A DNA stretch of 64,000 nucleotides from Vibrio bathopelagicus (GTDB lineage Bacteria; Pseudomonadota; Gammaproteobacteria; Enterobacterales; Vibrionaceae). This document shows, piece after piece, positions 52,614-63,000 of the stretch. A program made the position numbers and the translations under genes. Under the pieces are notes generated by a model. The model did not search any database. It saw only the letters and a program-made list of their open reading frames with translations, and was not told the origin of the DNA. The stretch lies in the NCBI RefSeq assembly GCF_014879975.1, contig NZ_CP062500.1, positions 1,860,001 through 1,924,000 of the forward strand, read 5' to 3'. Positions within the stretch are counted from its first letter, which is position 1, and each line of letters opens with the position of its first letter.

Positions 52614-53193
52614 AGGAACCTCATATTATTGGGCGAAGGAAGAATAAAATGCTCGAACGAAAAAATTTACGCTCATTCGAAAACAGGAGGGATTGTATGT
52701 GCTTCAGGATTATTTTCTGTGACAGAGATAGCCATTAACAATTAATTACTTTAAATACAGCAAATTAGTTTCATTTAATTAGACTATGCTTCATATTTTC
52801 GTTTGCGCATTTTACTTTTGGAAGGTTTTTATGAGACGGGCAACAATTCGAGTGAACAAATAACGAACATAAGATGCATGATTTGAACGCGCGAATACCG
52901 GTTCTGACGCACTTATATAACAAGAAGCCACTCAAGCACCTGATGCAAGATGATTCCACGCTCAGTTTTCGCCCACAACTCATACTCAACATCGTTCTTT
53001 CTAGGCGACAACACATAACCAACCGTGATGTTAAATCTATTGTTCAGTTTATTTATCCAACATCGATGTTTACGTATCGTACAACCTCAAGCAATGCCGC
53101 AGCCTTACAACGTTAAGTGCGTCAGGCCAGCGACTAGTGGAATTAGTTATCCACTCATTGCCTTTACGAAATTAAATAACGATAGGAAATATC
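52614..53193. other. Non-coding region between glpT and the lipoprotein gene
   Basis: About 580 bp, divergently flanked. Open frames here are short and lack ribosome-binding sites. TGTGACAGAGATAGC near 52720 is a poor match to a CRP site. I see nothing else definite. Confidence 0.5.
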
Positions 53194-53910
53194 ATGAACA
53201 AATCACTTATCGCTCTTGTACTTACTGCCGCTCTAGCTGGTTGCTCATCCGGTGGAACCTCAGATCCCGAAAAACCACAATTCGATGGGGATTACGGCTA
53301 TGAAAATATCGATCCTGGTTTTGGTCTAGACGATACAGATAACGATGGCGGTTATGAGAATCCAGATCCGAACTATGGCCATGATGCCCCAACTTTAAAA
53401 GACAAAATTGCTCAAGCCGATCTGGGGTTTGTTCACATCCCTGAGCTAGGTGATATCCCCTTTTTCAATAGAGGAAACGAAGACGCAAGGATGTCAGCGG
53501 TTAAGGAATCAACTTATCGCGGAAAAACAACATATGGGATTATCGTTGACGACATACGTGTTGGTGAAGTTTCGATTGGTCTAAAGCACATAAACATCAG
53601 TGTTGGCGGAGGTGAACACACTATTTCGGCAGAAAAAGATACCTATAAAGATACCAGACACAACTTTTGGACGGTAACAGGCACCGACGGAAACGTGATT
53701 GGCGACTTTAAACGCCTAGACGATGGTGTTTGGGTGTTTCGTGAAGAAATAGACCGCGAGACATTCGTGGTTAAGTATCACGATGGTAAGTGGAATTTCA
53801 TCCCTATGTCTGAGGTTAAAAACAAAATCAAAGATAACCTGCCATCTCATGCTGAAGTAACTAAAGTACGTACAAAAATGCAGGTCAATAAGTTACGTAC
53901 TTTGAAGTAA
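53194..53910 (+). CDS. Lipoprotein with short acidic repeats
   Basis: A 238-residue protein with a lipoprotein signal: MNKSLIALVLTAALAGC, cleaved before Cys17. After it lies an acidic region with two related units, GYENIDPGFGLDD and GYENPDPNYGHDA, separated by TDNDG. The rest (residues about 65-238) looks like a mixed fold with a basic tail. It should be anchored in a membrane facing the periplasm. I do not recognise the family. A hairpin follows the stop. Confidence 0.7.
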   Translation: MNKSLIALVLTAALAGCSSGGTSDPEKPQFDGDYGYENIDPGFGLDDTDNDGGYENPDPNYGHDAPTLKDKIAQADLGFVHIPELGDIPFFNRGNEDARMSAVKESTYRGKTTYGIIVDDIRVGEVSIGLKHINISVGGGEHTISAEKDTYKDTRHNFWTVTGTDGNVIGDFKRLDDGVWVFREEIDRETFVVKYHDGKWNFIPMSEVKNKIKDNLPSHAEVTKVRTKMQVNKLRTLK

Positions 53911-53937
53911 CACTTATCGCCATTCCCATATCAAAAC

Positions 53938-53963
53938 GGCATCCTCAAACCCAAGAGGATGCC
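53938..53963 (+). terminator. Hairpin after the lipoprotein gene
   Basis: GGCATCCTC pairs with GAGGATGCC around an 8 nt loop. It is 28 bp past the stop; the T run is absent, so termination would be weak. Confidence 0.5.
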
Positions 53964-54089
53964 CTTCAAAAACATCTACAAAGAAAATACTAATAAAAAG
54001 CTCAAGGAAGATCCGGACTAGGTTACTAATCTACTGGCGTTCAATACTTTGAATTCGCCGATATTTTGTATACATAAGCGAGAGATCCA

Positions 54090-54590
54090 ATGACCATCAA
54101 AAAGCTTCCCCTTCTGACATTAGCCGCTGTCTTGCTGTTCCCGATGTCTAACGTACAAGCCTTTGAACAAAACCAAGAGGAAACAGCGATTACATTTGGC
54201 CTCTCTGCAGAACGTGGATGGCGAGATTGGTCTGCTTCTTACATCAAATACCGTGGTCCGGGAAGTGTAGGTTATGGCATTGAGTTTACACGTTCAGCTT
54301 ACAACGAAGACGAAGGTTCATACGAATATAAACAGCGCGACAATGAATATCAGTTTCACGCCCCTATTGGTATCACAGAAAATTTATACATCACACCGGG
54401 ATACGGCATTAAGCGGACACATACAGACGTTACCCTTGAGAACCGCGAACTCTCTGATAGCTCAACGAAACAAGTTGGCGGCTTAGACGCAACCTACATT
54501 ATGGACAGTGGCTTTGTTGTTACAGCTGGTTTCGACAAAGCAGAAGGTGAGGACTTGGAGTTCTCAATTGGTGCAGGTATCGCTTGGTAA
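54090..54590 (+). CDS. Small outer-membrane barrel-like protein
   Basis: A 166-residue protein with a signal peptide (MTIKKLPLLTLAAVLLFPMSNVQA) and alternating polar and hydrophobic strands, such as SASYIKYRGPGSVGYGIEFT and GIKRTHTDVTLEN, ending in an aromatic residue (IGAGIAW), as barrel proteins do. About eight strands would fit. The family is unknown to me. Confidence 0.65.
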   Translation: MTIKKLPLLTLAAVLLFPMSNVQAFEQNQEETAITFGLSAERGWRDWSASYIKYRGPGSVGYGIEFTRSAYNEDEGSYEYKQRDNEYQFHAPIGITENLYITPGYGIKRTHTDVTLENRELSDSSTKQVGGLDATYIMDSGFVVTAGFDKAEGEDLEFSIGAGIAW

Positions 54591-54619
54591 AGGTAATAAG
54601 CCTAATACAATTGAAAAAC

Positions 54620-54651
54620 AAAAAGGGTCTAGATTTCTCTAGACCCTTTTA
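54620..54651. terminator. Rho-independent terminator
   Basis: AAAAGGGTCTAG pairs with CTAGACCCTTTT over a 6 nt loop. It can end the barrel gene (plus) and the DUF3297 gene (minus). Confidence 0.9.
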
Positions 54652-54736
54652 GGTAATAACGCTTGGTGACTTTATGTTGGCTAATTAGACAAACATTAGC
54701 TAATGACACGAAGTATTAGCTAGTCACACGAAGTGA

Positions 54737-54997
54737 TTATGCTTCGATGTAAAAAGCTTCAACAGTGCCTTTTAGAGTAATAAGCATTGGCTGGCCAAAA
54801 CGATCTAGCGCTTTTGGAGAAGGGATCTTAACCCAACCTTCGCTGATGCAGTATTCTTCAACATCAGTACGCTCTTTACCATTTAGACGAATACCGATTG
54901 GGTATTCGAAACACTCAGCCACATGGTGTGGGCTGCGTGGGTTGCCTGCAAGATGATCTGGTAAAGCTGGTCTTGAATTAGTATCGCTCATGTTCAT
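54737..54997 (-). CDS. DUF3297 protein
   Basis: An 86-residue DUF3297 protein: PDHLAGNPRSPHHVAECFEYPIGIRLNGKERTDVEEYCISEGWV is the whole family core. Widely found in proteobacteria; function unknown. Confidence 0.85.
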   Translation of the reverse strand: MNMSDTNSRPALPDHLAGNPRSPHHVAECFEYPIGIRLNGKERTDVEEYCISEGWVKIPSPKALDRFGQPMLITLKGTVEAFYIEA

Positions 54998-55327
54998 TAC
55001 CTGTATGTACGTAAATAAAAAAAGTGCGTCATTCTAGTCAATATAGGCTTTGCGCTCAACAACTGCTGCAATAAATCGTATTGATAGTTTTATTCAGCGC
55101 CTAGTTGTTTGATTTAAAGGCGATAGTTGCTCTGTTTGAACGCAAGATAACTCAAGAGATAAACACAATCTGATTTAATTCAGTTTCCCTTGTTACAGAA
55201 CTAATACAGTTATCGACAAATGAGCAATTAAAGATCAATAAAGCAGAGGATAATGAGGCAAGTAACAACGCCGAGAATAAATCTCGGCGTTCAATAGCGA
55301 ACATTTAAAGTCTACAGTCTACAGCAA
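54998..55327. other. Region between the DUF3297 and siderophore genes
   Basis: About 330 bp without a gene. It holds the promoter of the DUF3297 gene and a hairpin at 55267-55291; otherwise AT-rich. Confidence 0.5.
55267..55291 (-). terminator. Hairpin after the siderophore operon
   Basis: AACGCCGAGA pairs perfectly with TCTCGGCGTT over AATAA. It lies 36 bp past the monooxygenase stop. Only a short, broken T run follows on the minus strand. Confidence 0.55.
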
Positions 55328-56617
55328 CTAAACTTTTTCAGTCTCTGCCGCTTTATTAGAGCTACAAAGAAGCGCATCGACGATTTCTTTAGAACGCACA
55401 GCCAACACAGAAAGCAGTGTATCACTCAGACCGTGTGAAGACTCACAGCAACCCTGCAGGAAAATCTTAACTTCGCAATTTGACTTCATGTCTAATTGGT
55501 ATGAACGCCCTACCGATTTGCTATCAATCAAGGGTTCAATAGAGCTAAGCATTTGATTGAACTCATCGTATCGATAACCGGTAGCAAGAATGATCGCATC
55601 ATATTCATTCCATGCTTGCGTCTTGTTGATCGTGTCATTCAGTCGCAACGCTACTTTGTCGTCTTTCATTGCTACTTCTTGGATGTCATGGCAACGTAGA
55701 TGTTGATGTTTACCTTCACCCGTTACTTTCTGCAAATAAAGTAGCTCATAAATCGCGTTGAGTTCTTCTGTATCCACAACTGAATAGTTGGTCGCGCTAA
55801 AACGGGACAGAATGTGGTCACGTTGCTCTTGCGTGCTTTCATACATGTGGTCGGTAAATTCAGGGTCAAACACCTCGTTTACAAACGGGCTGTCATCAGC
55901 TGGGTGCAATGCAAAGCGGCGGTTAACCATGTGAACTTCACCGTCTGAGTAACGGTTCGTCAGATCAACGAATATTTCAGCGGCACTCTGCCCTGCGCCC
56001 ACGATTGCGATTTTAGGCTTTGAATTTCCCTTAAACGTTTCACGCCACGCTTTGTACTTCGAGGAGTGAATGATTTGTTCGTTATCATGACCTTCAAACT
56101 GTTTAGGAAGCTTTGGCATACCGCCCATACCAACAATAAGGTTCTTCGCAATTCGAACCGTTTGATTACCGTGGATATCGGTAGACGTGACTTTCACTTT
56201 AGAACTAAGACCATTCTCTTCAATAGCCTCAATATCAATGACTCGTTGGCCGTAATTCACTCGATCTGAGAACTGATTAGCGACCCACGTTAGGTAGTCA
56301 TTAAACTCGAGGCGAGAAGGATTCATACTGCCTAGGTTAATGAAAGCGTTAAGCCTATCTTTGGTGTGCAAATAGTTAACGAATGAGTAAGGGCTCGTTG
56401 GATTCCGCAATGTCACCAGATCTTTCAAACACGATATTTGCATTCTTGTTCCATCAAGCAACATACCACCGTGCCATTCAAAATGAGATTTTTGCTCCAA
56501 GAAGCAATAACTTAAGCCTTTATCTTTAGCCTGCTCTTCTAGTGCAATAGCTATCGATAAGTTAGCAGGACCAAAGCCTACTCCGAGAACATCATATTCC
56601 TTAATTTGTTTCGTCAT
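55328..56617 (-). CDS. L-ornithine N5-monooxygenase (PvdA type)
   Basis: A 429-residue flavin-dependent N-hydroxylase. The FAD motif is LGVGFGPANLS, followed by the PvdA-like segment MQISCLKDLVTLRNPTSPYSFVNYL, the NADPH motif IVGAGQSAAEIF and the late ATGYRYDEF. The match to PvdA is closer than to the lysine enzyme IucD, so ornithine is the likely substrate. It makes the hydroxamate precursor. I start at 56617 (MTKQIKEYDVLG) with AGG upstream. It is last in the operon. Confidence 0.85.
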   Translation of the reverse strand: MTKQIKEYDVLGVGFGPANLSIAIALEEQAKDKGLSYCFLEQKSHFEWHGGMLLDGTRMQISCLKDLVTLRNPTSPYSFVNYLHTKDRLNAFINLGSMNPSRLEFNDYLTWVANQFSDRVNYGQRVIDIEAIEENGLSSKVKVTSTDIHGNQTVRIAKNLIVGMGGMPKLPKQFEGHDNEQIIHSSKYKAWRETFKGNSKPKIAIVGAGQSAAEIFVDLTNRYSDGEVHMVNRRFALHPADDSPFVNEVFDPEFTDHMYESTQEQRDHILSRFSATNYSVVDTEELNAIYELLYLQKVTGEGKHQHLRCHDIQEVAMKDDKVALRLNDTINKTQAWNEYDAIILATGYRYDEFNQMLSSIEPLIDSKSVGRSYQLDMKSNCEVKIFLQGCCESSHGLSDTLLSVLAVRSKEIVDALLCSSNKAAETEKV

Positions 56618-56692
56618 GTATAACCTCATGATAATTTTTGGGTACAAAGCACCCTATTCCGACTCCCTTTTTCAGCACTGACTAATTAACTG

Positions 56693-57670
56693 CTAAAACT
56701 CGTTGCTGAAGAAGCTGTCTTTCAACTGACACATCAAAGCCGCACGCTTATGCGGAAATTCAAATTCTTTAACTTTGGCAAAACCGTATTTTTGTAGATA
56801 CCCGATCATCTTGTCGTTATCGGCTCGTGGCTCACTGACAATCTTTTCAGTTCGGGGATCGGATAAATAAATGAAATGACAAACCGAGGGTAACCAAGCC
56901 GCAACTTTATGAGCGCCACGGTGAGACTCTTCCCCTACCAGCATGTGGATTCCACGGTCATAATCACCTGCAGCGTAATACGGTGCGATTCGATCTTCTT
57001 TGGTCCAATACACTTCGATGTAGGCAAAAGGCTGATTGTCTAAACACACAATAAGAAGCTGATTTTTATTGTTTTTAATCGACTCTTCTAGATAAGTTCT
57101 GTGCTCTTCCAGTGAGCCCGTTTGCTCCCAGAAATTCGCAACCCGGTGACTGTTTTGCCACTTATTGAAGAAGGTTAAGTGCTTGTCGACATCTAAGCCT
57201 TCTAGAGTGAGAACGGCGTTAAGATCAGGAATATAACGACGATACAACTCACCCAATAAGGGCTTTGGCCTAGCGGGGTGATAGCCTGCCGCATCGAGGA
57301 TTTGTTTATGGGGGTAAAGCGTTTGATGTCGATTCTTAAGCCAAAGTTCAGGAATTTGCATAATGGCTTCACGCCATAGCACCTTTAAGCCTTCGCCAGT
57401 TTCAAAGCACAAAGAATCCAACACTTCACTTTTAAACAATCCGAGTTCAATAGTTCGAATATCTGGGTTAGCTGAGAACAGGAGTGCAAAAGCAGTAAGT
57501 TGCTCCGCGTTTAACGCTGTCATTTGGGTTAGGCGCCAAAACTGGTTTGTTTCACGCACCACTTCAACCACACCGGAACTTACTTCAACGCAGTAACTGT
57601 CTTGTGCCTCACTTAAAGAAACACTCTGCCCATCGGGCAGAGTGTTCAAAGGCTGGTGGTTACCAGTCAT
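56693..57670 (-). CDS. Siderophore hydroxamate acyltransferase (IucB/AlcB type)
   Basis: A 325-residue protein. The C-terminal 170 residues form a GNAT domain of the siderophore type: LLGELYRRYIPDLNAVLTLEGLDVDKHL, EVYWTKEDRIAPYYAAGDYDRGIHMLVGEESHRG. It should acetylate or acylate N5-hydroxyornithine. The N-terminal half is poorly conserved. Its ATG overlaps the stop of the receptor gene by 11 bp (ATGACTGGTAA), so translation is coupled. Confidence 0.83.
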   Translation of the reverse strand: MTGNHQPLNTLPDGQSVSLSEAQDSYCVEVSSGVVEVVRETNQFWRLTQMTALNAEQLTAFALLFSANPDIRTIELGLFKSEVLDSLCFETGEGLKVLWREAIMQIPELWLKNRHQTLYPHKQILDAAGYHPARPKPLLGELYRRYIPDLNAVLTLEGLDVDKHLTFFNKWQNSHRVANFWEQTGSLEEHRTYLEESIKNNKNQLLIVCLDNQPFAYIEVYWTKEDRIAPYYAAGDYDRGIHMLVGEESHRGAHKVAAWLPSVCHFIYLSDPRTEKIVSEPRADNDKMIGYLQKYGFAKVKEFEFPHKRAALMCQLKDSFFSNEF

Positions 57671-59885
57671 AGGTTACGCTCGCAATTACGTTACGGCGGT
57701 CACCGTAGAAGCAGTAGAAATCACACGTTGCAACGTACTCTTTGTCTGCTAGGTTTTTTGCAGCGACTTGGAACTTGTAGTCTTCAATACGGTAGCTGAC
57801 AGTTGCATCAAACAGTGTGTATGAAGGAACAACATTAGTTTCTGTATTGTCGGCGTAAGAATCACCAACGTAACGAGCACCAGCACCCACTGTTAGGCCA
57901 TCGAGAGGACCACTCAAGAAGCGGTAGTTTGCCCAAGCCGAAGCCAGTTGGTCAGCAATTTGCGATGGTGTATTACCCACATAACTGCTGTTTGCATCTT
58001 CAGTAATTTCAGAATCAATGAATGACACGTTACCAATTAACGTCAACTCTTCCGTTACGTTTGCAACCGCTTCTAGTTCAATACCACGGTTACGAACTTC
58101 GCCGATTTGAGTGAGTTGACCGGCAACCTGACGCGCTAAGTTTTCTTTCGACACTTCGAATGCGGCAATGTTGAAGTAACCATCGAAACTACGCGGTTGG
58201 TATTTCAAACCTACTTCGTACTGCTCACCGCGTTCTGGTTTAGCCGGGTCGCCATTTACGTCTAGTTGAATAATCGGGTTAAATGATTGTGCGTAGCTTG
58301 CGTAAGGTGTAAAGCCGCTATCCATTAGATAAGCAACACCGAAGTTAGTTGTCCACTCTTCGTTATCAACCTTGGTCTTAGCACCTGTTGTCGTGTTATG
58401 TGTCTTATTTTGAGAATCATCGTAACGGACCCCAATCTGCACTGCCCACTTATCGGCAATCATCATTTGGTCTTGTAGATACAGGCCTAGCTGATTGTTT
58501 TTGGTCTTGGTGGTTTGGCGATCAGATTCGTCAATAACACTAAAGTTTGAATCAAGCAGAGTAACGTTATTGCTATACGATGGATTAAACACGTCAAACA
58601 ATGGGTTAGCGATTGAAACTAAGCCCACTCCAGGTACTGGAATACCGATAGAACTATTGCCATCAGCAACAAATGGGTCTGCAGCATAATCTTTACTATC
58701 AATATCGATGTTTTGGTAATCAATACCAGCAAGTAACGTATGTTCTACAACCCCTGTTTTAAAGGTATGTATAACACGGTTGTCGATATTGAATGCGTCA
58801 GACGTACCTTCCTCCGTTGATGCACCACGCAGGATTTTACTATCTGTTGGGTCATAAACACCTAAGCCGTAATCTTTAGCGTAACCAAGCGAGTACATTT
58901 GACGAAGGTTAATGTCCATCTTGCTGTAACGCGTGTTCTGCATGAAGTAAGTGCTGTCATTGAAATGATGTTCAAATTCGTAACCTACTGACAGTTGTTC
59001 GCGCTCGAACGTTTCCCAATCTGTATTACCTACCGCAGTGCTATCACTGATTTTTCCATTTGGATTCGACGTTAACGTCCCTTCCATTGGCAAGAATTGC
59101 AGATACGGATCAGAATCATCTTTTTGGTAGCTAGTGAGTAGCGTAATTTTGGTGTCGTCTGTGAATTTGTAAGCCAGAGAAGGCGCAATAAAAATGCGTT
59201 CAGCTTCTACACCATCGACACGGCTACCATTTTTACGACCAAGCGCTTGTAGGCGGAATGCCATTTTGTCATTAACTTCAGTGTTCACATCTAAACTGAT
59301 TTGCTTGCGATCGTCAGTACCGTATTCAATCGCAAACTGACCAGAACCACCATCAAACTGTGGACGCTTACTTATTACGTTAATAACACCACCTGGAGGG
59401 GTTTGGCCGTACAACGCTGATCCTGGACCACGTAAGATTTCTACACGCTCCAAACCAAACGGGTCGATTTGCCAGCTGTAGAAACCGGATGAGTACAAAC
59501 GCGTTCCGTCTTGATACAAACCGCTGTTTGCCTGCTTGAAGCCGCGGATAACAAACCAATCTTGCTTGTTATCTTCACCAAAATAGTTTGCTTGAATGCT
59601 TGGCGTGTACTGCAGTGCATCGGCAATACTGATCGACGCTCTATCGTCCATCTGCTCACGAGTCACAATCGAAATAGCACGAGGTGTCTCACCTATCGCT
59701 ACATCTGTTTTGGTTGCCGTACGACTACTCAATCCAACATAACTAAAATCAGGCCCTACTGAGCTATCTTCAAGCTGTTGCCCAATAACAACAACGGTTT
59801 CATCTTCGTTGGCCTGAACCATTCCTGACGATATTACTAAAGCGACCGCAAGAGCTGTTGGGGTACGCATAAAGTGCCGATTCAT
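57660..59885 (-). CDS. TonB-dependent siderophore receptor
   Basis: A 741-residue outer-membrane receptor: signal peptide (residues about 1-25), TonB box (DETVVVIGQ), plug domain (GLERVEILRGPGSALYGQTPPGGVINVISKRP) and a C-terminal barrel ending VIASVTYDW. It belongs to the hydroxamate type (FhuA/FoxA-like) and should import the ferric form of the siderophore made here. I start at the ATG at 59885, behind AAGGAG; an upstream ATG adds five residues. First gene of the operon, directly after a Fur box. Confidence 0.9.
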   Translation of the reverse strand: MNRHFMRTPTALAVALVISSGMVQANEDETVVVIGQQLEDSSVGPDFSYVGLSSRTATKTDVAIGETPRAISIVTREQMDDRASISIADALQYTPSIQANYFGEDNKQDWFVIRGFKQANSGLYQDGTRLYSSGFYSWQIDPFGLERVEILRGPGSALYGQTPPGGVINVISKRPQFDGGSGQFAIEYGTDDRKQISLDVNTEVNDKMAFRLQALGRKNGSRVDGVEAERIFIAPSLAYKFTDDTKITLLTSYQKDDSDPYLQFLPMEGTLTSNPNGKISDSTAVGNTDWETFEREQLSVGYEFEHHFNDSTYFMQNTRYSKMDINLRQMYSLGYAKDYGLGVYDPTDSKILRGASTEEGTSDAFNIDNRVIHTFKTGVVEHTLLAGIDYQNIDIDSKDYAADPFVADGNSSIGIPVPGVGLVSIANPLFDVFNPSYSNNVTLLDSNFSVIDESDRQTTKTKNNQLGLYLQDQMMIADKWAVQIGVRYDDSQNKTHNTTTGAKTKVDNEEWTTNFGVAYLMDSGFTPYASYAQSFNPIIQLDVNGDPAKPERGEQYEVGLKYQPRSFDGYFNIAAFEVSKENLARQVAGQLTQIGEVRNRGIELEAVANVTEELTLIGNVSFIDSEITEDANSSYVGNTPSQIADQLASAWANYRFLSGPLDGLTVGAGARYVGDSYADNTETNVVPSYTLFDATVSYRIEDYKFQVAAKNLADKEYVATCDFYCFYGDRRNVIASVTYDW

Positions 59886-59937
59886 ATAATTCTCCTTCAA
59901 TACGGCTATGAACCAATTGTAATAAAAGCACGAACAA

Positions 59938-59960
59938 TAACGATAATGGTTATCATTGCG
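59938..59960 (-). promoter_or_regulatory. Fur box
   Basis: GATAATGGTTATCATTGC at 59942-59959 matches the Fur consensus (GATAATGATAATCATTATC) closely and extends into AT-rich flanks. It lies 57 bp upstream of the receptor start, so iron should repress the operon 59885-55328. Confidence 0.85.
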
Positions 59961-60030
59961 ATTAATAATTAGACGAAGTGTACCACGTAATTTTCAAAAT
60001 AAAACATCTCAGCAATAGATATTTATAAAA

Positions 60031-63000
60031 TTATTCACAATACAAATGTCTGTATAAGTCTTTGATTACTGTATTGTTCTGCACGATTCCTAAATGATCA
60101 GTGTCTACAACAGCGGAAAATTGGAGGTCGTTATAGTTATTCAACCCTTTTGATAACAGCTCTGAGCGCCCATTTGGTTGCCCTGCCCACCAGCAATGCA
60201 ACTGGGTTTTTATCTTGGGTAATTGATACCCACGACACAAAGCACGCATGTGCTGTTCAACAGCCCAGCTATAGAGCATTTGTTTCGCGTTATCTGCCAT
60301 GTATCTATCGAACTGATTTTCCGATAACCATGTATTAAACACTTCTGGCCATCTTGATGGCACCACGGAATCGAGCAACTGCACACACCGTTTTCCTTGC
60401 TCTTCGGTAATGGAGCCTAATAGTAATGAAATGTGCTCTATGAGCTTGGTTTTTGAGGTTGGAGAGTCCCACTGATCTTCCGCGATTTCGGTGCCTGGCA
60501 CATAACAATCGAGTAAACCAACGAACGCAACATCATCGTCATTTTTCTCTAGACGATTTACGATTTCTTGAGCAAGTGCCCCGCCTAACGACCAGCCTAC
60601 TAACCGATAAGGTCCACATGGCTGTATCTGCTTGATTGTTTGATAATAGGTTTCCGCCATATCAGCGAACGACGTATCAAAAACATCATCTGAAATGAAG
60701 CTCTTCGACTTGATTCCAAACACACTTCTTTCACCTTCAAGAGCCTGTGCAAGCCTTTGGTAGCCGGTCACGCGCCCTGTCACAGGGTGGATGCAGAAAA
60801 CAGGTTCATTCTCGTCAGCGGTACTATTGAGTTTTTCAATCAGTCGCAGATTGGGTGAGCATTCATTGGTCTGCGCGGTTTGAGCTTCCTCATTCATTGC
60901 CGCGATAAGAGCCGTTAAACTCGCAACATACTGAGTTGCGATCTGCTCAATGTCAGCCAATGAATAATGCGTCGTTGCGAACTCCCATGACAAACTCAGC
61001 TGGCCAGACACAACTTGTGCGTTTACTACAAGCGGTGTCAGCATCTGATTTAACCCGGATTGAGGCGAGCTCCCATCTTCAATAGGCGCACACCAGTGTA
61101 CGAAGCCATCGCTTGTATATTGGCCAAGATAGTTAAAGGTCGCGCTTGCACGATATGTATCATTGGCATTTTGGTTTAGATACCTCAAGCCATAACCGAT
61201 ACCACCGTCTTTTTTAACGTTTTCTAGATACTCCCGAGTTTGCCTAAGCACACTGAGAATATCAGGCTGAAAATGCCCAACCATCGGATACAAACTCGTT
61301 GTCCACCCCACCATTCGTGAAAGGTCGACGTTCGAAAATACAGAAGATTCTCGGCCATGCCCCTCTAGATAAAGAGGTACATCAGTTTGCTCTTCACTCG
61401 CTAGTGCTGACACTAGTGCAGTAATCAACACACTCTGTGTATCTCCATGACTGGTGTTTGAAACACGTAACAACGTTTGACTGAGTTCGCTTGAAAGTTT
61501 GGTTTTATAGGCCTGTTTATCTTGATAAAAAGCCGGAGCGATATCTGGTCGGTTTTCGAGTAAATTAGACGAGTTCTCCGCCAATTCATGCCAAGTGTAT
61601 TGCATCAACTTACCTTGCTCGCTTGACGACCACTGCTCAATCGACTGAACGGTTTCATCCATTGCACTCGAATTTGGCACCAGTTCGATAACTTGCCCCG
61701 CAACTTGCTGTTGATACGCTTTCCAGAGGTCATCTAATAGAATTCGCCAGGACACACCATCCACAGCTAAGTGATGAATCGCTATCATCAACCGATTCGG
61801 CGATTCCGAAAGTTCTGCATAACCGGCTTGAATTAGCCTGCCAGAAGCAATATCCATACTTTGCTGTATCTCTTGCGCAAACGCTGAAAATGCTTCTTCA
61901 GAATCCACCGAGGTGCGCCATAGGTACTCACGTTCCTGATAAGGCTGATACTGTTGTTTCCAATGACCTTGCTGTTGATTGAACGCCAGTCTCAAGCTTG
62001 GGTGCTGTTTTACCAAGGCTTGAATCGCTAACTCCAAATAGTCAGTATTCATGTCTTGTTTAAGCTCGACACAAATATGCTGGTTCCAATAATCGGGCTC
62101 AGGAAACGCTTGAGCAAAGAAGTGAGCTTGTATTGGCATTAGCCCAAACGCTTCTTCGGTTAACACGCGTTCTTTCGCGGCTTTATGAATATCCAACGCT
62201 TCGGCTAGGTCGGTTAGCGTTTTTGCTTCAAATACTTGTTGTGGTGTTAGGTTGTACCCTGCAACGCGTACTTTGCTCACCATTTGTAAGCAAAGAATCG
62301 AATCACCACCCAATGCAAAGAAATTATCCGAGCAGCTCACTTGAGCTGTGCCTAAGAGCTGTTGCCATATATCCACAAGTAACATTTCTTGCTCGGTTTT
62401 TGGTAACACAAGTGTCGCAACAGATTGGGTTTTTCCATCCATAGTTGGAAGTGACGCTCTGTCGACTTTTCCGGCAGGGGTTAATGGTAGCTTATCCAAC
62501 ACCATCAATTGGCTTGGTACCATATAATCAGGTAATTCTCTTGAAAGCGCTTCGAGAATATCATCAAGTTCAAAACGCTCAGGCTCACGACTCTGTAAGT
62601 AACCAAACAACTGTTTTTGCTGGCCGACCTCTTTGACGACGACCACACAGTGTTCAACTTTAGAGATAGATTGCAGACGACTTTCAATTTCACCCAACTC
62701 GACGCGGAACCCTCGGATCTTAACCTGTTGGTCTACACGGCCGATATATTCCATCACACCTTCGTTATTCCAACGAACCAGATCCCCAGTGCGATACATT
62801 CGTTCGCCTATTGATCCGTCACTGCCATTACCTGTATTAGTAAACGGATCGGGTATGAAGCGCTCCGAAGTTAAGTCAGGCTGCTCCAAGTAACCGCGAG
62901 CAAGGCCGACTTCTCCACCAATGTACAGCTCCCCGACTTTCCCAAACGCCACTTTGTTGAGCTGCGCATCTAAAACGTATAAACGACGCTCACCAACAGG

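Noticed and set aside
52700..52760. CRP site upstream of glpT
   Set aside because: TGTGACAGAGATAGC lacks the second half-site.
52874..53303. Two overlapping plus-strand frames of 80 and 92 codons before the lipoprotein gene
   Set aside because: No ribosome-binding site, odd composition, and the second overlaps the lipoprotein gene start.
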